From the NCBI GenBank assembly GCA_023079485.1, contig CM041101.1:9884501-9948500 (forward strand): a stretch of 64,000 nucleotides of DNA, read 5' to 3'. The position numbers and the translations under genes were made by a program. Origin of the DNA: Archilochus colubris. Lineage: Eukaryota; Chordata; Aves; Apodiformes; Trochilidae. Positions within the stretch are counted from its first letter, which is position 1. Each line of letters opens with the position of its first letter. The notes under the pieces were generated by a model. It ran no database searches, was not told where the DNA came from, and saw nothing but the letters and a program-made list of their open reading frames with translations. Shown here one piece after another: positions 11,119 to 23,942 of this stretch.

Positions 11119-14100
11119 TATTTGCCATCTTGCTCCCAGCTTTGATTTGCCTGTCCCTGCTCACTTGCCAGAGCTTATTCTTCCTTGTTAATAGGCAAGT
11201 TTCTTTTCACAGAGCCAACCAGCCTTTGTGCTCAAGTGATTTTGTTCAGGGAATAAAAAGCACATTCATTTTGTGTTGGAGGAGATGACATTTGTTTGAT
11301 TGGTTTGTTTGAGAGCTCGGTGGGGAATACAGCAGAGAAAAAACATTCTTGTGAGGAGCTGTTTCAAAAGAAAAGAAACAAGAATCCAGGGGAGATAAGA
11401 AAACGAATGTTTGCAGAAATCTGGGAAAGCCTTAAGCAGAGAGACAGAGACAAAGTAGGAGAATGCACTTTATTTGTGACAAGCTTTCCATCCTGGGCAG
11501 CCAAACAGGACATCCTGCTTCAGTTCTCCTTCCTCTCTTTAATTAGAGTTGCGTTCAGGACACTGCCATTAATGTCATCTCAGCATTTCCATGACAAAAC
11601 CCTGTTTTTGTGGGACTTTAGGAACTTGGCCCTAGAAAAATCTGTTGTTAGCATAGAACTGCTCAGCCTGGGGACCGTGGCAGGTTTGCAGCCCGTTGCT
11701 GTGACATTTCCATCACAGGGAGCCCAGCCCAGCTCAGAAGGAGGTGGCCCAGGGATGTGGGACCAGCAGGATGTGGTGGGGTGAGCCATGGGCTGTGCAC
11801 CCCCAGCCTGGGCCTGGGCAAATGTCTCCCTTTTGTGTCTGAAACGTGGCACTCCTCTGAAGTCCATAATGGCACTGAAAAAACAATGCCCACATTTCCC
11901 AGCCTCTAAGTCACTGCGGAAACTGAGTTCAAAGACTTTGTAAAAAGCCCTGAAAAGGAAACTGGATTCTCCAGCAGTAGTATTTTCCCTCACTCAAATT
12001 AGGGCCTGGCAACAAGGCCACTCTGGTTGAATTTACCCCAGCGATGGAGACCCCTAAAAATCACTCCAGGAAGAGCAGATCCTTACTGTGTAGCACACCC
12101 TTCCCTCCCCAGCCTGGGGACACACAGCTCCCCAGGGCTCCCTGACCTCTGTGCCTGCTGCAATTTCATGCTGAGCTGGGACACAGAGGAGATGAGACAG
12201 AAATCACTTATTTTCCAGCTGGATTCTTAATTCCTACTCTTCCCCTCCACTCAGGGCTGGCAGCTCAGATCTCCCAGGGTTGAGCCTCTCCTTGCTGCTC
12301 TTCATCAGTCCCAAGGGTTGGAGAAGCTGCTGCAAATTCTGCCTTGTCAAACCTGCTGTTTGCAACAGCAAAGCAAATGGGACCAAACAGGGTTGTAAAA
12401 GTTACCAAAGAGGGGCTGGAACCACACTGGGGCTGTGTTGGAGCTCAGGGTTGGGGCAGCACTGGCAAAGAACCTGACTGACAAGGGAGCTATGAAACAA
12501 CCACATGTGAAAGACACTGAAATCCACCTTAAACACCAGGACAGCCTGGGAGAGAGCTCAGACCCAATCTAGTGATAAACCTGCTCCCTGTTAGGTTTTG
12601 GTACACTGGATAAACTCCTTCCCTCAGGTCTCCACAACAGGACCTGGGGTCTAAATCCTCATTCCTGCCTCACCTCTGGAACTGAAGGGTCACACGATGC
12701 CAGGCCAGGCAGTTGTGTTCTGCTGCAACAGAGGCAGCACAAGAGCAGGAGAAGCCATAGCTCAGCCCAGGCAACACCTCTGGGGCTGGTTTTGGCTTGA
12801 GAAGTGCTAAATGTTATTAGCAAAATGAAAACTTTTTTTTTTTTTTCATGGTGGAAAAACAGCCCTTCCAAACTGAAAATATTATTGCCATTCTTCCACT
12901 CCTAAAGGGAGGGAAAACAGATTCCTTTGTTTCTATTGAAGCCCCAGGTGCATTGCTGGCATCCAGAGAGGAGCAGGCACTGGAAGAAGCTGCAAAGCAA
13001 CATTTCAGCACAGGATGCTCCAAAACGGACAGGGTTAAGCTAAACATCCTTTTACTGCTGCTCTTTCACTTCCCATTTCAGAGAAGATGATACAATGGTC
13101 CTGCACCCTGCACTGATGCTCTGATGCTGTGTTGGGGGGATCCCCTCCCAGCAGGGTCATCCCTGGGTCCCCCTGGGACTGGGAGAGCAGGGCTGCATTT
13201 CTCACTGTCAGCCTTCCTGCAGCTTGGTGGCATAGCAGGGCTGGTTTGTCCCCTGTCCTGAACTCTGCCAGCCGGGAAACCAGCCCTGCCCTTTCCAAGC
13301 CTCTCTGCCAGGCCTTGGGGGCTGGATCAGGACTGGGAGCCGCTGAGCTGCCTGCACTGCTGCCTCCAGCTTCCCTCACCTGGGGGCTGCTGAGAACTCA
13401 TGATCTGGTTTAAACAAATGATGGAAAACAGATGATTTGGGACTCTTTAGGCTGACTGGTGCTGTTTGACCGATTTCCCACCTCCTGGAGCAAGGCAGTC
13501 TGGATAAAAAGCATTTATGCTTCGTTTCCACCCTGGCTGATGAGCCGTGCCCTTTCTGAGAAGCCCAACCCAAGGTTCTGGATGCTTCAGCCAAGGAGAG
13601 TTGGGATGCTCTGGAATGGGGCTTCCCCAGCAGTGCCCACCAAGCCCAGGCAGCAGCAGGAGGGGTGTCCAGGCTCCATCCCCCTGCCTGGGGGTGCTGA
13701 ACCACAGTGGGGTGAGGCAGGGCAGGAAGGGAGCCGGCGGAGATGAGTGTTTCCTGACTCTCGGGAGCGAAACAGAACAGAGCTGTCACTCAGCAGCCCC
13801 TGCAAGTGCAGCAGCAAGATAACTCCAGACACAGCCACCATCACTTCCCCCCTTTGTCCCTGGCTTTTTTCAGGCCTTCCTGAGCAGAAACGTCCCATCT
13901 CTGCAGGAATGTCGTTGATGCTGAGCGGCAGCCCCAGAGTCCCCGTGAGCAGCCCCGGTGCTGAGCTCTGCCCTGAAGGTGCTGGAGGCTCCCCAGGCAG
14001 CACTGGTCACCACCAGCCTCAGCCAGTGCCTCAGCCCATGGCTGGAGGGTGCTCACCTGGTATTCCACAGCTGTGGAAATCCCTTGCTGCTTGTCTGTCC

Positions 14101-14674
14101 CTGCCTGGCACCCACTGAGCCAGCCTGGAGAACCTACAGGGATTGCCATGCCTGGGCAGGGGGTGTACATCCTCTGTTTAAACCCTTCTGATCTGAAAGG
14201 AGAGAGCTTTTCCACTCTTTAAACTGGGGTATACTTTTCCCTAGGTTCCTTCTCAAGAGAGGACTCTGGGTTTGGCTCTTGGGATGCAGCTCATCCTACC
14301 CCAGTCTCTGTTTATGTCCCTTCCTCTGATGCCCAGGGGACAACACCCAGCTGGTCACTCAGCTCTGCCCGGGTTCCTGGGACCTCTGCAGCCACTGCTG
14401 CATCTGCTGGGAGCCAAGGACCAGGGTGGGATGACCCTGCCAGGGACAGGGGGAGCAATGGGATGTGTTGGGGATGAGATGGAACCCCTGGTCCCCAAAG
14501 CCAGGAGCAGGCAGGGTGGCTGCAGGAGCAGCTTTTGCTCCCACAGCAAAATGTGGGGCACAAGGAGTCACGATAGGAACAAGGGAGCAATGGGGCAGCC
14601 CCAGACAGAGCATAAAACAGCATCACCATCCCCAAAGACAAGGCTGGAATGCAAGAGTGCTGTTCTATTATCAT
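11119..14674. other. unique sequence, no gene recognised
   Basis: About 3.5 kb without interspersed repeats. The 162-codon plus-strand frame at 11296-11784 begins with a lysine-rich segment and was checked, but I recognise no domain and composition changes along it. A T-run lies at 12831-12846. Frames at 13.0-14.2 kb are Pro/Ser/Gly-rich and inconsistent between strands. Confidence 0.45.
12831..12846. repeat. poly(T) run
   Basis: Sixteen consecutive T residues followed by CATGG. Simple homopolymer. Confidence 0.85.
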
Positions 14675-14798
14675 CTGGATGTGGTGCCTGGGGCCATGGT
14701 TTAGTGGTGGGTGATCAGGAATAGGGTAATAGGGTTAGGACAAGGCTGGACTCAGTGATCTTGAAGGTCTTCTCCAGCCTGAGCAGTTCTGTGATTAT
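14675..14798 (+). mobile_element. CR1 LINE 3' fragment
   Basis: GGATGTGGTGCC, then CATGGTTTAGTGGTGG, then GGCTGGACTCAGTGATCTTG, AGGTCTTCTCCAGCCT and GTTCTGTGAT follow the order of a CR1 3' untranslated end. It is more diverged than the 9 kb and 16 kb copies, so it is older or from another subfamily. Only about 120 bp remain. An internal TAGGGTTAGG is part of the diverged body, not a telomeric array. Confidence 0.85.
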
Positions 14799-16319
14799 CT
14801 CCCTCCCCCACCTCTCAAGAACAAAACAATCTAACGGTTCTAGAAACACTTTTTTCATCAAGAGATTCTTCATTAGGCCTTGTTTCCTCTCCCAGCCCCG
14901 TTTCCTGGAAGCAGTTTGTGCTGACAGGGGTGGGCAGAGTCTGTTGGTGGCCGTGGTGTGGCTGCTGTGGGTGCACACACATTCCTTCCACGTGGATGGC
15001 CCAGGGTGACAGCTGGGGACACGCTGAGCTGCTGCTGGAAATCCATGCCTGGTAACCCCTTGTGATGGATCTTTGTTGGAAAAAGACTTTTTTTTTTTCT
15101 GTTTATCGTAAAGTGGAGGCCCAAGCACCTTGCAGACAGGTCCTGGTGTACAGAGAGCAGAGCTCAGCTGGGGTGGGAGCAGAGCTGGGAGGGCAGGGGC
15201 AGCCAGCAGCTCCTGTTAGAAAAACCTTGCAGGCATTTACAATTCAGCCATAAATATTTGCTCCTGGTTGCAGTTTTCCCAGGCAAGATTTCAGCCCAAG
15301 AGTGACTGCTCTGGCTCTTCCCTGCCCATTTACTCTTAGAGCTCCCCAGAGTTAAACCCAGCTTTATTGCTACAGCAGCCACACTGGTGATATCTATTAT
15401 CACCTGTTATTATAATAAACCAATTATGGGTCTTGTGGCAGCAAAATCACTAAAATAATGAACCTGTAACTGGTGCCACTGGTCAGACACCAAACTCCAG
15501 AGCACGGGTCCTGCCCTGCCCTCTGTGGCCTGGGGCTCAGACGTGGCCTTCAGGGAACGTTTGGCTGCCTTGTGAATACCTTCTGCAGAGTCTGGGGTCT
15601 GAGATTTGTGGGTGCAAAGCAAAGCTCAGGTCTCCCAGGTTGGAAGGCTGCAAAAACTGCCCACACAGTTTGGTTTTGAGTGGTCTGGGGACCTTTGTGC
15701 AAATGCTGACGAGTCTGCAGGAGACAGACTCTGCACAGGATGCAGTGAAATAAATCATTCCCTGAGAAACTCTATCAGAAGCACTACATTTTGCATTTTT
15801 CCTTTTAAACCCTTAACTTGTGAGCCTGAGTTAGCTGCCACCCAGCCCAGCCCAAGGCCAAAGCCATTCCCCACATCCCCTAAAATAACCCGAGTTCAGA
15901 TGACTTGGGTGCAGACCCAGAGAAGAGCAGGAGGTGCTGGGGCCCCCCCATCCCACAGGTGCAGGAGGGAGGGCTCACATCACTTCCAAACTCAACCCAC
16001 GGACCTCTCCTTTCCCTCAGCAGCTCCCACCATGGGGTTTTATCCCTCTGGGCTGAGCAAGGATGTCCCTGCATCCCCCCCCTCCAGCCAGCCTGCCCCG
16101 GGGAGGGAGGGAGCTGGCAGCAAGAGGAAAAGGATATGGTGCTTCTGGGAGCTGCGGCCGTTTGAAGGCTGTGAGGAGAAAGAGGCCAGAGGGTTATCCA
16201 ATCTCTCGGAGCAGACATTTCCTCCTGGCACACCCCAGCAGCACACTCACTCTGCTTCATTAATAAATCACTGATCCCGCCCGCTGCGGCTGCCACGGGG
16301 AGGAAACGGGAGCTGGGCT

Positions 16320-16320
<1 letters not shown>
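14799..16320. other. unique sequence, no gene recognised
   Basis: A short T-run lies at about 15090. A notable palindrome lies at 15386-15404 (separate entry). The 222-codon plus-strand frame over 15606-16274 has no recognised domain and a composition typical of translated non-coding DNA. The last 100 bp become more CpG-containing. Confidence 0.45.
15386..15404. promoter_or_regulatory. GATA-type palindrome
   Basis: GGTGATATCTATTATCACC has perfect 7-bp arms (GGTGATA/TATCACC) around a 5-nt centre, and it contains GATA-family words in both orientations. A CCAAT word (ACCAATTATGG) follows at about 15419-15429. The arms are too short for a stable RNA hairpin of interest. A paired transcription-factor site is the likelier reading if it has any function. 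Confidence 0.25.

Positions 16321-16350
<30 letters not shown>
16321..16350. repeat. (AGCAGG)5 simple repeat
   Basis: Five perfect hexamers, ending where the sequence turns to GCACGTGTGG (an E-box). Confidence 0.95.
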
Positions 16351-16394
16351 GCACGTGTGGGGTGTGCACGGGGAGGTGTGCAGGGCACCAGCAT

Positions 16395-16555
16395 AGGATC
16401 ATAGAATGGGCTGGGTTGGAAGGGACCTCAGAGATCATCAAGTCCAACCCTTGATCCACTCCCCCCGTGGTTCCCAGCCCATGGCACTCAGTGCCACATC
16501 CAGGCTCTTTGGAAAGATCTCCAGACACGGAGAATCCACTACTTCCCTGGGCAGG
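16395..16555 (-). mobile_element. CR1 LINE 3' fragment, inverted
   Basis: Read on the minus strand, this runs from CCTGCCCAGGGAAGTAGTGG through CGTGTCTGGAGATCTTTCC to the terminal CAACCCAGCCCATTCTATG. Against the plus-strand copy at 9.0-9.17 kb I see only about four substitutions over some 160 bp, so both come from the same recently active subfamily. The truncated coding remnant reads [20 protein letters not shown] on the minus strand. Truncation just upstream of the conserved LPREVV region is typical of CR1. Confidence 0.95.
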
Positions 16556-19500
16556 AACCCCACGCAGCTCCTCCTGGGCATCCTCCACAGGATGCTAAGC
16601 TGGCACCTTGGCCAGGGCTCCCCGTGGTCCAGGTGACTCAGGAGCAGAAGTGACCCAGGCTGGGGATGGGCAGAAACCTTCCTTCTGCCAGCTGCTGGAA
16701 GCTCCATTCCCAGCTGCTTCTCTGTATTTATAGAAAGCCAGAGCTTTCCAAGGGCTCCCAGGCTCTCCAGGACACTGTTTCAGCCCTAAACAATGGGAGC
16801 AGCATTGTTTTCCCAGGAACACCAGGACAGTTTATACAAGGACCACTTTGGCAGATGATCAGCAGGCCAAGGCAGGGCTCTCCAGGCTTTGGGGAGGGGG
16901 TTGTCCAGCAGCCCCAGAGAGGTCACTGACCCCCAGGGCCAGTGCTGGGGTTCAAGCAGCCACATGGGTTCTGACACTTCTCTGAGTGAGCACTGCTCCC
17001 CAAGATGCAGTTTGCTGGGACCTGAGCAGCCCCAGGACAGGCTGACACATCCCTAGGTAAAGATTCAGAGCCAGGAACCAGAAATCCAGCCCTGGCACTT
17101 CCCACCAGAGCAGCCCAGCAGGAGCAGGGATTTCAGGCTCCCAGTGTGTAGTCAGACATCCCAGAGCAAACCCTACAGCTCCTGTGGGGTGTCTTTACAG
17201 GGTGTAACTGCATGACACAGATGTCTGAGCACAGATAGCATGAGGCATCCTGCTGGACCCAGCCATATGCTGCTCCCTGCCATGGCACCGTGGCCATGTG
17301 AGTGATCCTCTGCCCCTTTCTCCTTTGGCACACACTGCAGGGAGCTGCTCTGCACTGCATGGGGTGTCCAGACTAGAAGAAGTCTGGTTTGCAGCCCCTC
17401 TATCTCTCTGGTGAGCTGGGGGGCACAGCATGGGACTGAGGACCACACTGGGGCACCAGCATCATCAGGACACATTGGTTTTGCAGCTGGAGCAGCAACA
17501 TGGACATCCTGACCCATTCCCTGGTGGCACCCAGAGTCCCAGCCCCATTGGAGGTGGACAGAAGGCATGCCAGGGGTGATGGCAGACCCTGTGGCACCCA
17601 GTCCCACGCAGGGTGCAAGGACTCCCCACCAAGACACCTGAGCAAATGAAGGAGGAAAATGAGGGGAGGAGGAAAATGGAGAAAAAAGGAGGAAAATGAG
17701 GCTGCCCAACACGTGCTTGCACAAGACCCAACCCTCAGGAACCTGCTGCAAAAAGCTTCAGCCCCACACCTCCTGGGGACGTGAAGCACTGAATGAAACA
17801 AATTCCTGCCACTAGCGTAGTTTCCTGTTTTCCTGCTACAGGGGATCACACTTCCCCACAGTCCTTGACCCCAGGGATCAGTGCAAGAAAGGATGCAACA
17901 AACCCAACCCCCCCCAGGGCTGCTGAGGGCTGGGCTGGGGGCTGCCCCGTGCCCGGTGTGTTTGTCCATCTGTGCAGACACAATAGGCACACGATGCCTC
18001 CAGAGCAGGCACAGCTGCCAGCTTCCTCTGGGGAGAGGATCTGAGAGCCCAGGGGGAAAAGCAGAGGCACAGAACAAAGCAAAAGCCAGCACAGGAAAGC
18101 AAAGCAGAGCCTTTGATTCAAAGCCTTTTCTTTTTCCCCTCTCCAAGCCAGACAACGGGGTTGTCTTCTCACTTGCACTTCCCCACAATTGCAGTGAAAT
18201 CCTCTGCTTGGCTCTAGCAGACCAAAGCTTGGCTGACCAAAGCTCAGGGCTTGTTGCTTTCCCTGCACATGCAGAGGGGATTTCTCTGCTACTGGCTCCA
18301 AACTCCCTTTCTAGCACATACTCCCCCATCGCAGAGGCAAGGAAGTTTGGCTTCCCAAAAGAGGAAAATATCCCTCTCCAGAGTCCTGCCCTGGGCTGTG
18401 CAAAACCTTCATGGACACACGTGTGCCAGGAAATAACCCAGACAGGACAGGTCACTGCCCTTCACCTCCTTTGGAGAGGCACCACCTCTGGTCCCTGCTA
18501 GGAAATGATGCTCTTGTCACTTTTCAGGTTTTCCAAGTCTAAAGTAAATGTTGATCAACTCAGTTTTAATCACTCTCTTTTCCTTCGGTTGTCGTGACAT
18601 TTCGGTCCTGGTTTTATTTCATTTTCCATCTGCTACAGGAATGCCAAGAGGCAGCAATCCCTCCACTGGGTTTCTCTCCCAGAAACAGGAAACTACACAC
18701 ACACCCTAACCCCCCCCGACAGGGGACAAACCAGAGAGCAGGGAATGTGAGCAGGGCTTTGAGGCTGTGCTGGGGCTGTGGGTACCAATCCAGCCAGTGC
18801 AGAGCAGACCCAGCAGCATCTTAGCAAAGGATGCTGGTGACAACCATTTCTCTGGGGGCTGGAGATTGGTTTTGCAAGCCCAGATCTTTTAACCCACCAG
18901 TGCTGGCCGGACCACCCAGCAGCACCAGACTATCCTCAAAAGCTCTGCAGAAGTGCTCAGCTCCCAGAAAATAGATGTGAGGACAGGCTGCCACACAGAT
19001 TCTCTGGCCAGCCCTCTGACCACACATGGCTGAGCACTTTGCAAAGCACAGGTCGGCCCAGATCACCCACCCCTGCTCCCACTTTGCAATCACAGCCAGA
19101 TAAAAGTCTCCCCCTCCCAGCGGGCTGGGCTCATGGCTCCAGTTACAACACACTTAATCCTTGAGCCAGTTTGACACAGCAGCTTCGGGCTGATTCCATG
19201 ACCCAGTTGTGAGACAGCGAGGCCCCACTGAGCTCAGAAATGTTAAATACATTGTAATTGGACCCCTGGTGCCTCCACTTTTCTTTAGATGAAGAGGCCC
19301 TGGTAAGTGAATTTTCCAGAGCATTCCTGTGCCAGAGTGGCAGCTGATCCACAAACCACCCTGGACAGAAGATTTGGAGGCTCTTCCCCATGGCAGCAGT
19401 GCTTGCAGGGAGGTCTGGGTTGGCCACATCAATTGCAAAGTGAAGGAAACTAAATCCACCCGTTCCTGGTTTATCCCAGGAGGAAACAGGAGTGGGGCTA

Positions 19501-21825
19501 GATAAGGAGTAAACTCCCTGGGGAAGGGAGGGGAGAGGTTGCACTCCCTGTTCTTACTTTTGCTTTTTACTTTTCTTTACCTTTGATATCAAATCTCCAA
19601 CACGACTCTGCCAGTGTGCAGAGCCTGGGGAAGAGATGCCCCATTGCTGCCCCACCAGCCCCCAGCCCATCACCCTTGCTGCCAGCACACACCCGCTGCC
19701 TGCTGTTGGATGCCACAGAGAAGCCACTTCTTGTCCATCCTGAGGCACCAAGGAGGTCAGTGAGGGGGCAAGACATTGTCCCCAAGAGGCTGAATGAGAG
19801 GGCAGCAAGGGCACTGGTACCCCCTGCACATCTCTGTCCCTCCAGGTCACCCATGAGCTGACTTTGCCTGGGAAGAGCGGAGGCTCCTTGCGGCAGGGCC
19901 ATGGGACAACACTCCCAGGTGTTATTTGGATGTAAAAAGTAGCATTTTCCCCAGCTGTGAGACCCTTTCACTCCTTGCCAGAGCAGGTGAGTGCTTCTCT
20001 CACAGCTGCCATCCTCTCCGGAGGGGCTTTGAAGGTCACAAAATGGTCAAACTGGGGCAAGAGACTCTGAAAGACGGACAGGAAAAGGAAACGCATGCAA
20101 AGACATCCCTCTAACAGGATTCTTTTGCTACCAAAGCCTCCAAAGCATTGTGAGTACAGACACAGCAAGGAGTATGGAACATCTCCTCAGCCTCTTGGGG
20201 CCTTTCAAAAAAGTCAGTTTGTTCTCCTGAAGTTTCCAGACTCTCCTGTCACAGCCAGGGGGTTGAGCAAGTGAGTCAGAAGCTGCTCCCTGGTACAGGG
20301 CTGTGTTTTGCTGTGTTGGGGCAGAGGTGGAGGGACAGCAGGTCCAGTGGAGAATGGGAAGGACCCATGTGGGAAGAAGACAAGCTCTAGGCATGTTTAT
20401 GACATGGCTTTTGTGGGCCAGATCTCAGACTTGGTAGCCACCTGCATAGAAACTATGCTGATGCTCCTGAAAATCCCAGAGCATCTTCCTTAGGGGCTGC
20501 CCAGAGCCTGAGCCAGCCCCCTGCACACTGACAGGAGAACCTGGGGCTCCTCTCTGCCTGTTCCTCTCTGGCCATGGGAGAGCAGGATGTGTCCCAGGCC
20601 AGGGTCAGCTGAGCTGGACTGCCTGGACATGATATGCTGAGGCAGTTCAGGAAGGGAGATGCTCTCCTTGTTTGCCATGCTTTGAAGTAAAAACCCTTGA
20701 AAGGGGAAGAACACCAGAGCCTTCTCCAAATGCACTTAATTAATTCAACTTGTCACATTAACATCAAAACAGGGCAACTGCAGCAGAGTCTGGGCCTCCT
20801 CTCACACCCACCAAGCCAAGAGGGCTCTGCAGAGCTTCCCCCAGTGCTGGGCTGATGGGCTGCAGTGCAAAAACTTGGGCAGGATGCAAAGGACTCAAGG
20901 CACAAGTTGTGCCTCAGTGGCTTTTGTACAACATGGCACAAAAGACTGCACAGAGCCCTCTGTTTTAATTTGCTCTCCTGTTTCCTCCAGCTGGGAGGTT
21001 TGGTTTCCCCCTCACTATTTCTCTAGACAGGAATTTGTGTGAGCTCTGTCCCAGGAGGATGTTGGGGAGCAGTGTGATGGCTGTCAGGATAACTGTCCCA
21101 TGGGAGGCAGCTGCCAGGTTGGAGGGGTTGAGCACAGCCACCCTGGCACCCCAGATGCTCCAGCCCTTCACTGCCTTCCTGACCCCAGCTGATAACCCTG
21201 GAAAGTTCCTTCTGACCCGAAGGAGCTCTAAGAGGGAAAGAGGCTGACTTTTAACCTCCTGCTGTGTTTCATCCTCCTCCTAAATGTGCTGATCTCTCCC
21301 CTGCTGCCTCCTCTCTCCACCAAACCCATCTGTCTCCTGGCTGCTGGAGAGGCCACAGGAGCTGGAGGCCCCCAGGTCCTCCCCTGAGCCCCTTTTTACA
21401 TCAAGGAGGAAAGAGCTTCCCTTACAACCACAACTTTGGAGGTTGTGTAGAGGAAAAGGGAACCATCCTGTGAAACTCTTTATCTCCCTTTTCTTCTCTC
21501 CCTGGTGTGAATGAGTGGTGTGGGAAAATGCACTTTCCAGAAGGCATCCCTGCAAAGGAGGGGCTGGGCAGGGGGCTGGGTACTCCAGGAGCCAGAGGAT
21601 GAGGGGCAGAGATTGCAGCCCCAGCCCTTTCAGAGCTACGTGACAGCTGTCACCCCAGGCCAGCCGTGTCCCCAGGGCCACGCAGGACCTCAGACACTGG
21701 GCTGGGACACACAGGCTGATCAGAGGAGGCTCCAAGGGGCCCCGATCCCCCTGCCTCCTCCTGCCCTCCTCCGGTGGCCCGGATAGCTTTGCCTGGAATC
21801 ATTCTCAGAGGCTGTGCTTGCTCAC
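16556..21825. other. unique sequence, no gene recognised
   Basis: More than 5 kb with no transposon end. A small purine tandem (GAGGAAAATGAGG-like, four imperfect copies) lies at about 17650-17703, and GACCAAAGCT is repeated twice at about 18220-18246. The 351-codon minus-strand frame (17400-18455) is unusually long, but it is rich in Ser/Pro/Gly/Leu/Cys/Trp, runs through the purine tandem and lacks any recognisable domain, so I do not call it a gene. The 18.5-18.6 kb stretch is AT-rich. Confidence 0.45.
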
Positions 21826-22036
21826 ACGGAGGAAGACCTTTAACGAAGCCCCCAGCATGGGAGGGATAATTATCTTCTGCTCCAGGAACTGCCCTCATTA
21901 TTTGTTATTAATACTGGATGGGGTGTTCCCAGCCCAAAGAATTACCATAAGTAATCCCAGCCCTGATCCTGCCAGGCTCTCTGTGGGAGTCGTGGAAAAG
22001 GGGTTTGCAGAGGCTGTGACCAAATATAGACCATGA
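21826..22036. promoter_or_regulatory. candidate regulatory island with GATA/homeodomain palindrome
   Basis: An AT-rich pocket within GC-rich DNA contains the perfect palindrome GATAATTATC at 21865-21874 (two GATA words overlapping a TAATTA homeodomain core), TTTGTTATTAATAC near 21900, and a CArG-like CCAAATATAG at 22020-22029 that misses the SRF consensus by one base. This word mix is typical of developmental enhancers. Conservation and activity are unknown. Confidence 0.25.
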
Positions 22037-22038
22037 TA

Positions 22039-22086
22039 TGAGGAGGAGGAGGAGGAGAAAAAGAAAGAGGAGGAGGAGGAGGAAGC
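22039..22086. repeat. AGG-rich purine repeat
   Basis: AGG triplets, then AAAAAGAAAG, then AGG triplets again. It is a polypurine strand of about 48 bp with partial mirror symmetry. Confidence 0.9.
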
Positions 22087-23477
22087 AAGGAATAGATTGG
22101 GGATGAAGCAAAGGACTCATCCAGTTCCTTGGGCAGAGGGGAGCTGCCTGTGTGTGCTGCCTGCATCTGCCTGCACGCTTAGGAAGGAAAAGCACACCCC
22201 ACTGTGGCTGCTCGTGTGCCTGTAAGGGCTGCTGGCATCAAAGATCTCCAAAGGAAAAAGCTCCCTGCTCAATTTTTGATGCCAACCATCAAGGGGACAC
22301 TGGGAATTCCCATCAGGAAAAAAACCCCATGAGGGCTGGGAGCTGCCTTTCAAGTGCCACCGCTCTCTGGAGGACAGGGAGGAAAGGCTGCCAGGAGGAG
22401 GTTTTTTCCTGCTTTGGAGGGGCAAAAGAGTTTGGAAGTGGAGTGTTGTTTTGTGCAGAAAAATCAGGGTATCCCGTTGCCTCTATCCTGGCAGGATAGG
22501 GCTCTCCAGGGAATGATCTGAGCTGCTGAGGGGCTGCTCAGCCCCTGTCCCCACCTCAGGGTGGCACATCATAGATCCAGGCTGCAAAAGGGGAGGAGTG
22601 ACGGGGGTCCAGAGGGGTTTTTTTCCCCATATCATTTTAAACCTCAGAAACACCTTTTAGGAAACTACAGAAGGGAAAAATATCAAGCAAAGAGGAGCAG
22701 CACCTCTAGGCGACAGGAAGGTGGAGTGGGAGAGCCACAGTAGCAGGAGATGCGTGGTTTAAGAGCTGAGGTTTCCTCAGTTTTACAAATAAGAAGTCCA
22801 AGGTTTGAAAATGAGTGATGTTGTCTGCTTACATGGGTAAGAATCACAGGGAAAAGGGAAGGAGAGTGGATGCAATAAAAACATTGAACCACTTTGCACC
22901 AGGGCTTGCCAATAAAAAGTTAAATTCTGGAGCTGCTAAATGCTTTGTTTCATCGTTTTCAGATATGAAACGTGCTTTTGGGATGCTGCATTTTCCCTGA
23001 GAAAGCCTTTAAAGGATATTAAATGACCCCCAAGAAAGAAAGGGAGGTTTTAATTTCATGTGGAGAATGAACATTTGCAGAATGAACCAGAAAAGGAAAC
23101 AGACTCATTGGGTCTGAGCCTGACTCTGTCCTTGTGGTTTTTGGTTCAGCTACAGAGTAGAAACATCCATTTTTACCCCCAGTTTCCCCCACTAAGCCCT
23201 GAAATGCAGCCTAGTGCCCACATGGGAATAAGATCTCTTGCCCAGGTGGTGGTTGTTGGAGCTACTGTCAGGTGTAATTAATTCACTTTGAGTGCTGCTG
23301 GTTTAGAGCCTTCCCCAAAACCCCAGCTCTCAGCTGCAGCTGAGGTTATTGCTCTTCCAGCCTCAGCCATGTGTTTCTGTTTATTTGCTCTGTGTGCCAG
23401 CAGAGCTCCCACGTCCAGATACATTATGTTTGCATATAAGCTGCAAATTTGAGTTTGATTTGGTGGGTTGGAGCCCT

Positions 23478-23499
23478 GGGGGGGTGTGGGAGGTGGGGG
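23478..23499 (+). other. G-quadruplex motif
   Basis: A run of seven G, then TGT, GGG, AGGT and GGGGG. The first run can be split to give four G3 tracts with loops of four or fewer bases. Confidence 0.55.
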
Positions 23500-23928
23500 A
23501 AGGTCTCTTGGATGCCTTTGAAATTGTTGCTGGGCCTGAAAGGTCTCTGATGTTGGGGGTTGTGTGGTCTGGGAGAGGTGCTGGGGGAATATGTGGGGGA
23601 AGATCGGGAGAAGAGAGGAAAAGAAGAAAAAGGCAAAGAAAGGTGTGGGGGTGATGAGGGAGAAGATCCAGTGGGAAGAAGGACTGGCAGAGCACTCCTT
23701 GGGGAGCCTGTCTCATGGTGGGGACACAGGACATGGCACATCCTGACTCAGTCTTTCCATGTCTTTTACCAAGAGGTGCCCCCGGAGCTCAGCATTCCCA
23801 GCCTGATGGAAAAACCCCCTCCCTGGAGGCAGCAGAGGCAGAGCAGGCTCTGGCCCCCTGTGCCAGGCAGTGTCCTCCTTGGCTCCACAATCCCATGGTG
23901 GCTTCTGCAGACCCCCAGCAGCTCCTGT

Positions 23929-23942
23929 CCCCCCCCCCCCCC
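23929..23942. repeat. poly(C) run, 14 C
   Basis: A homopolymer of 14 C. Such runs are prone to sequencing and assembly length errors. Confidence 0.85.

Noticed and set aside
14728..14737. TAGGGTTAGG as an interstitial telomere repeat
   Set aside because: Fewer than two hexamers, and it lies inside a diverged CR1 3' end.
17400..18455. 351-codon minus-strand open frame
   Set aside because: It is long, but the composition (Ser/Pro/Gly/Leu/Cys/Trp) is that of translated GC-rich non-coding DNA. Several overlapping frames are also open, part of it reads a purine tandem, and no domain is recognisable.
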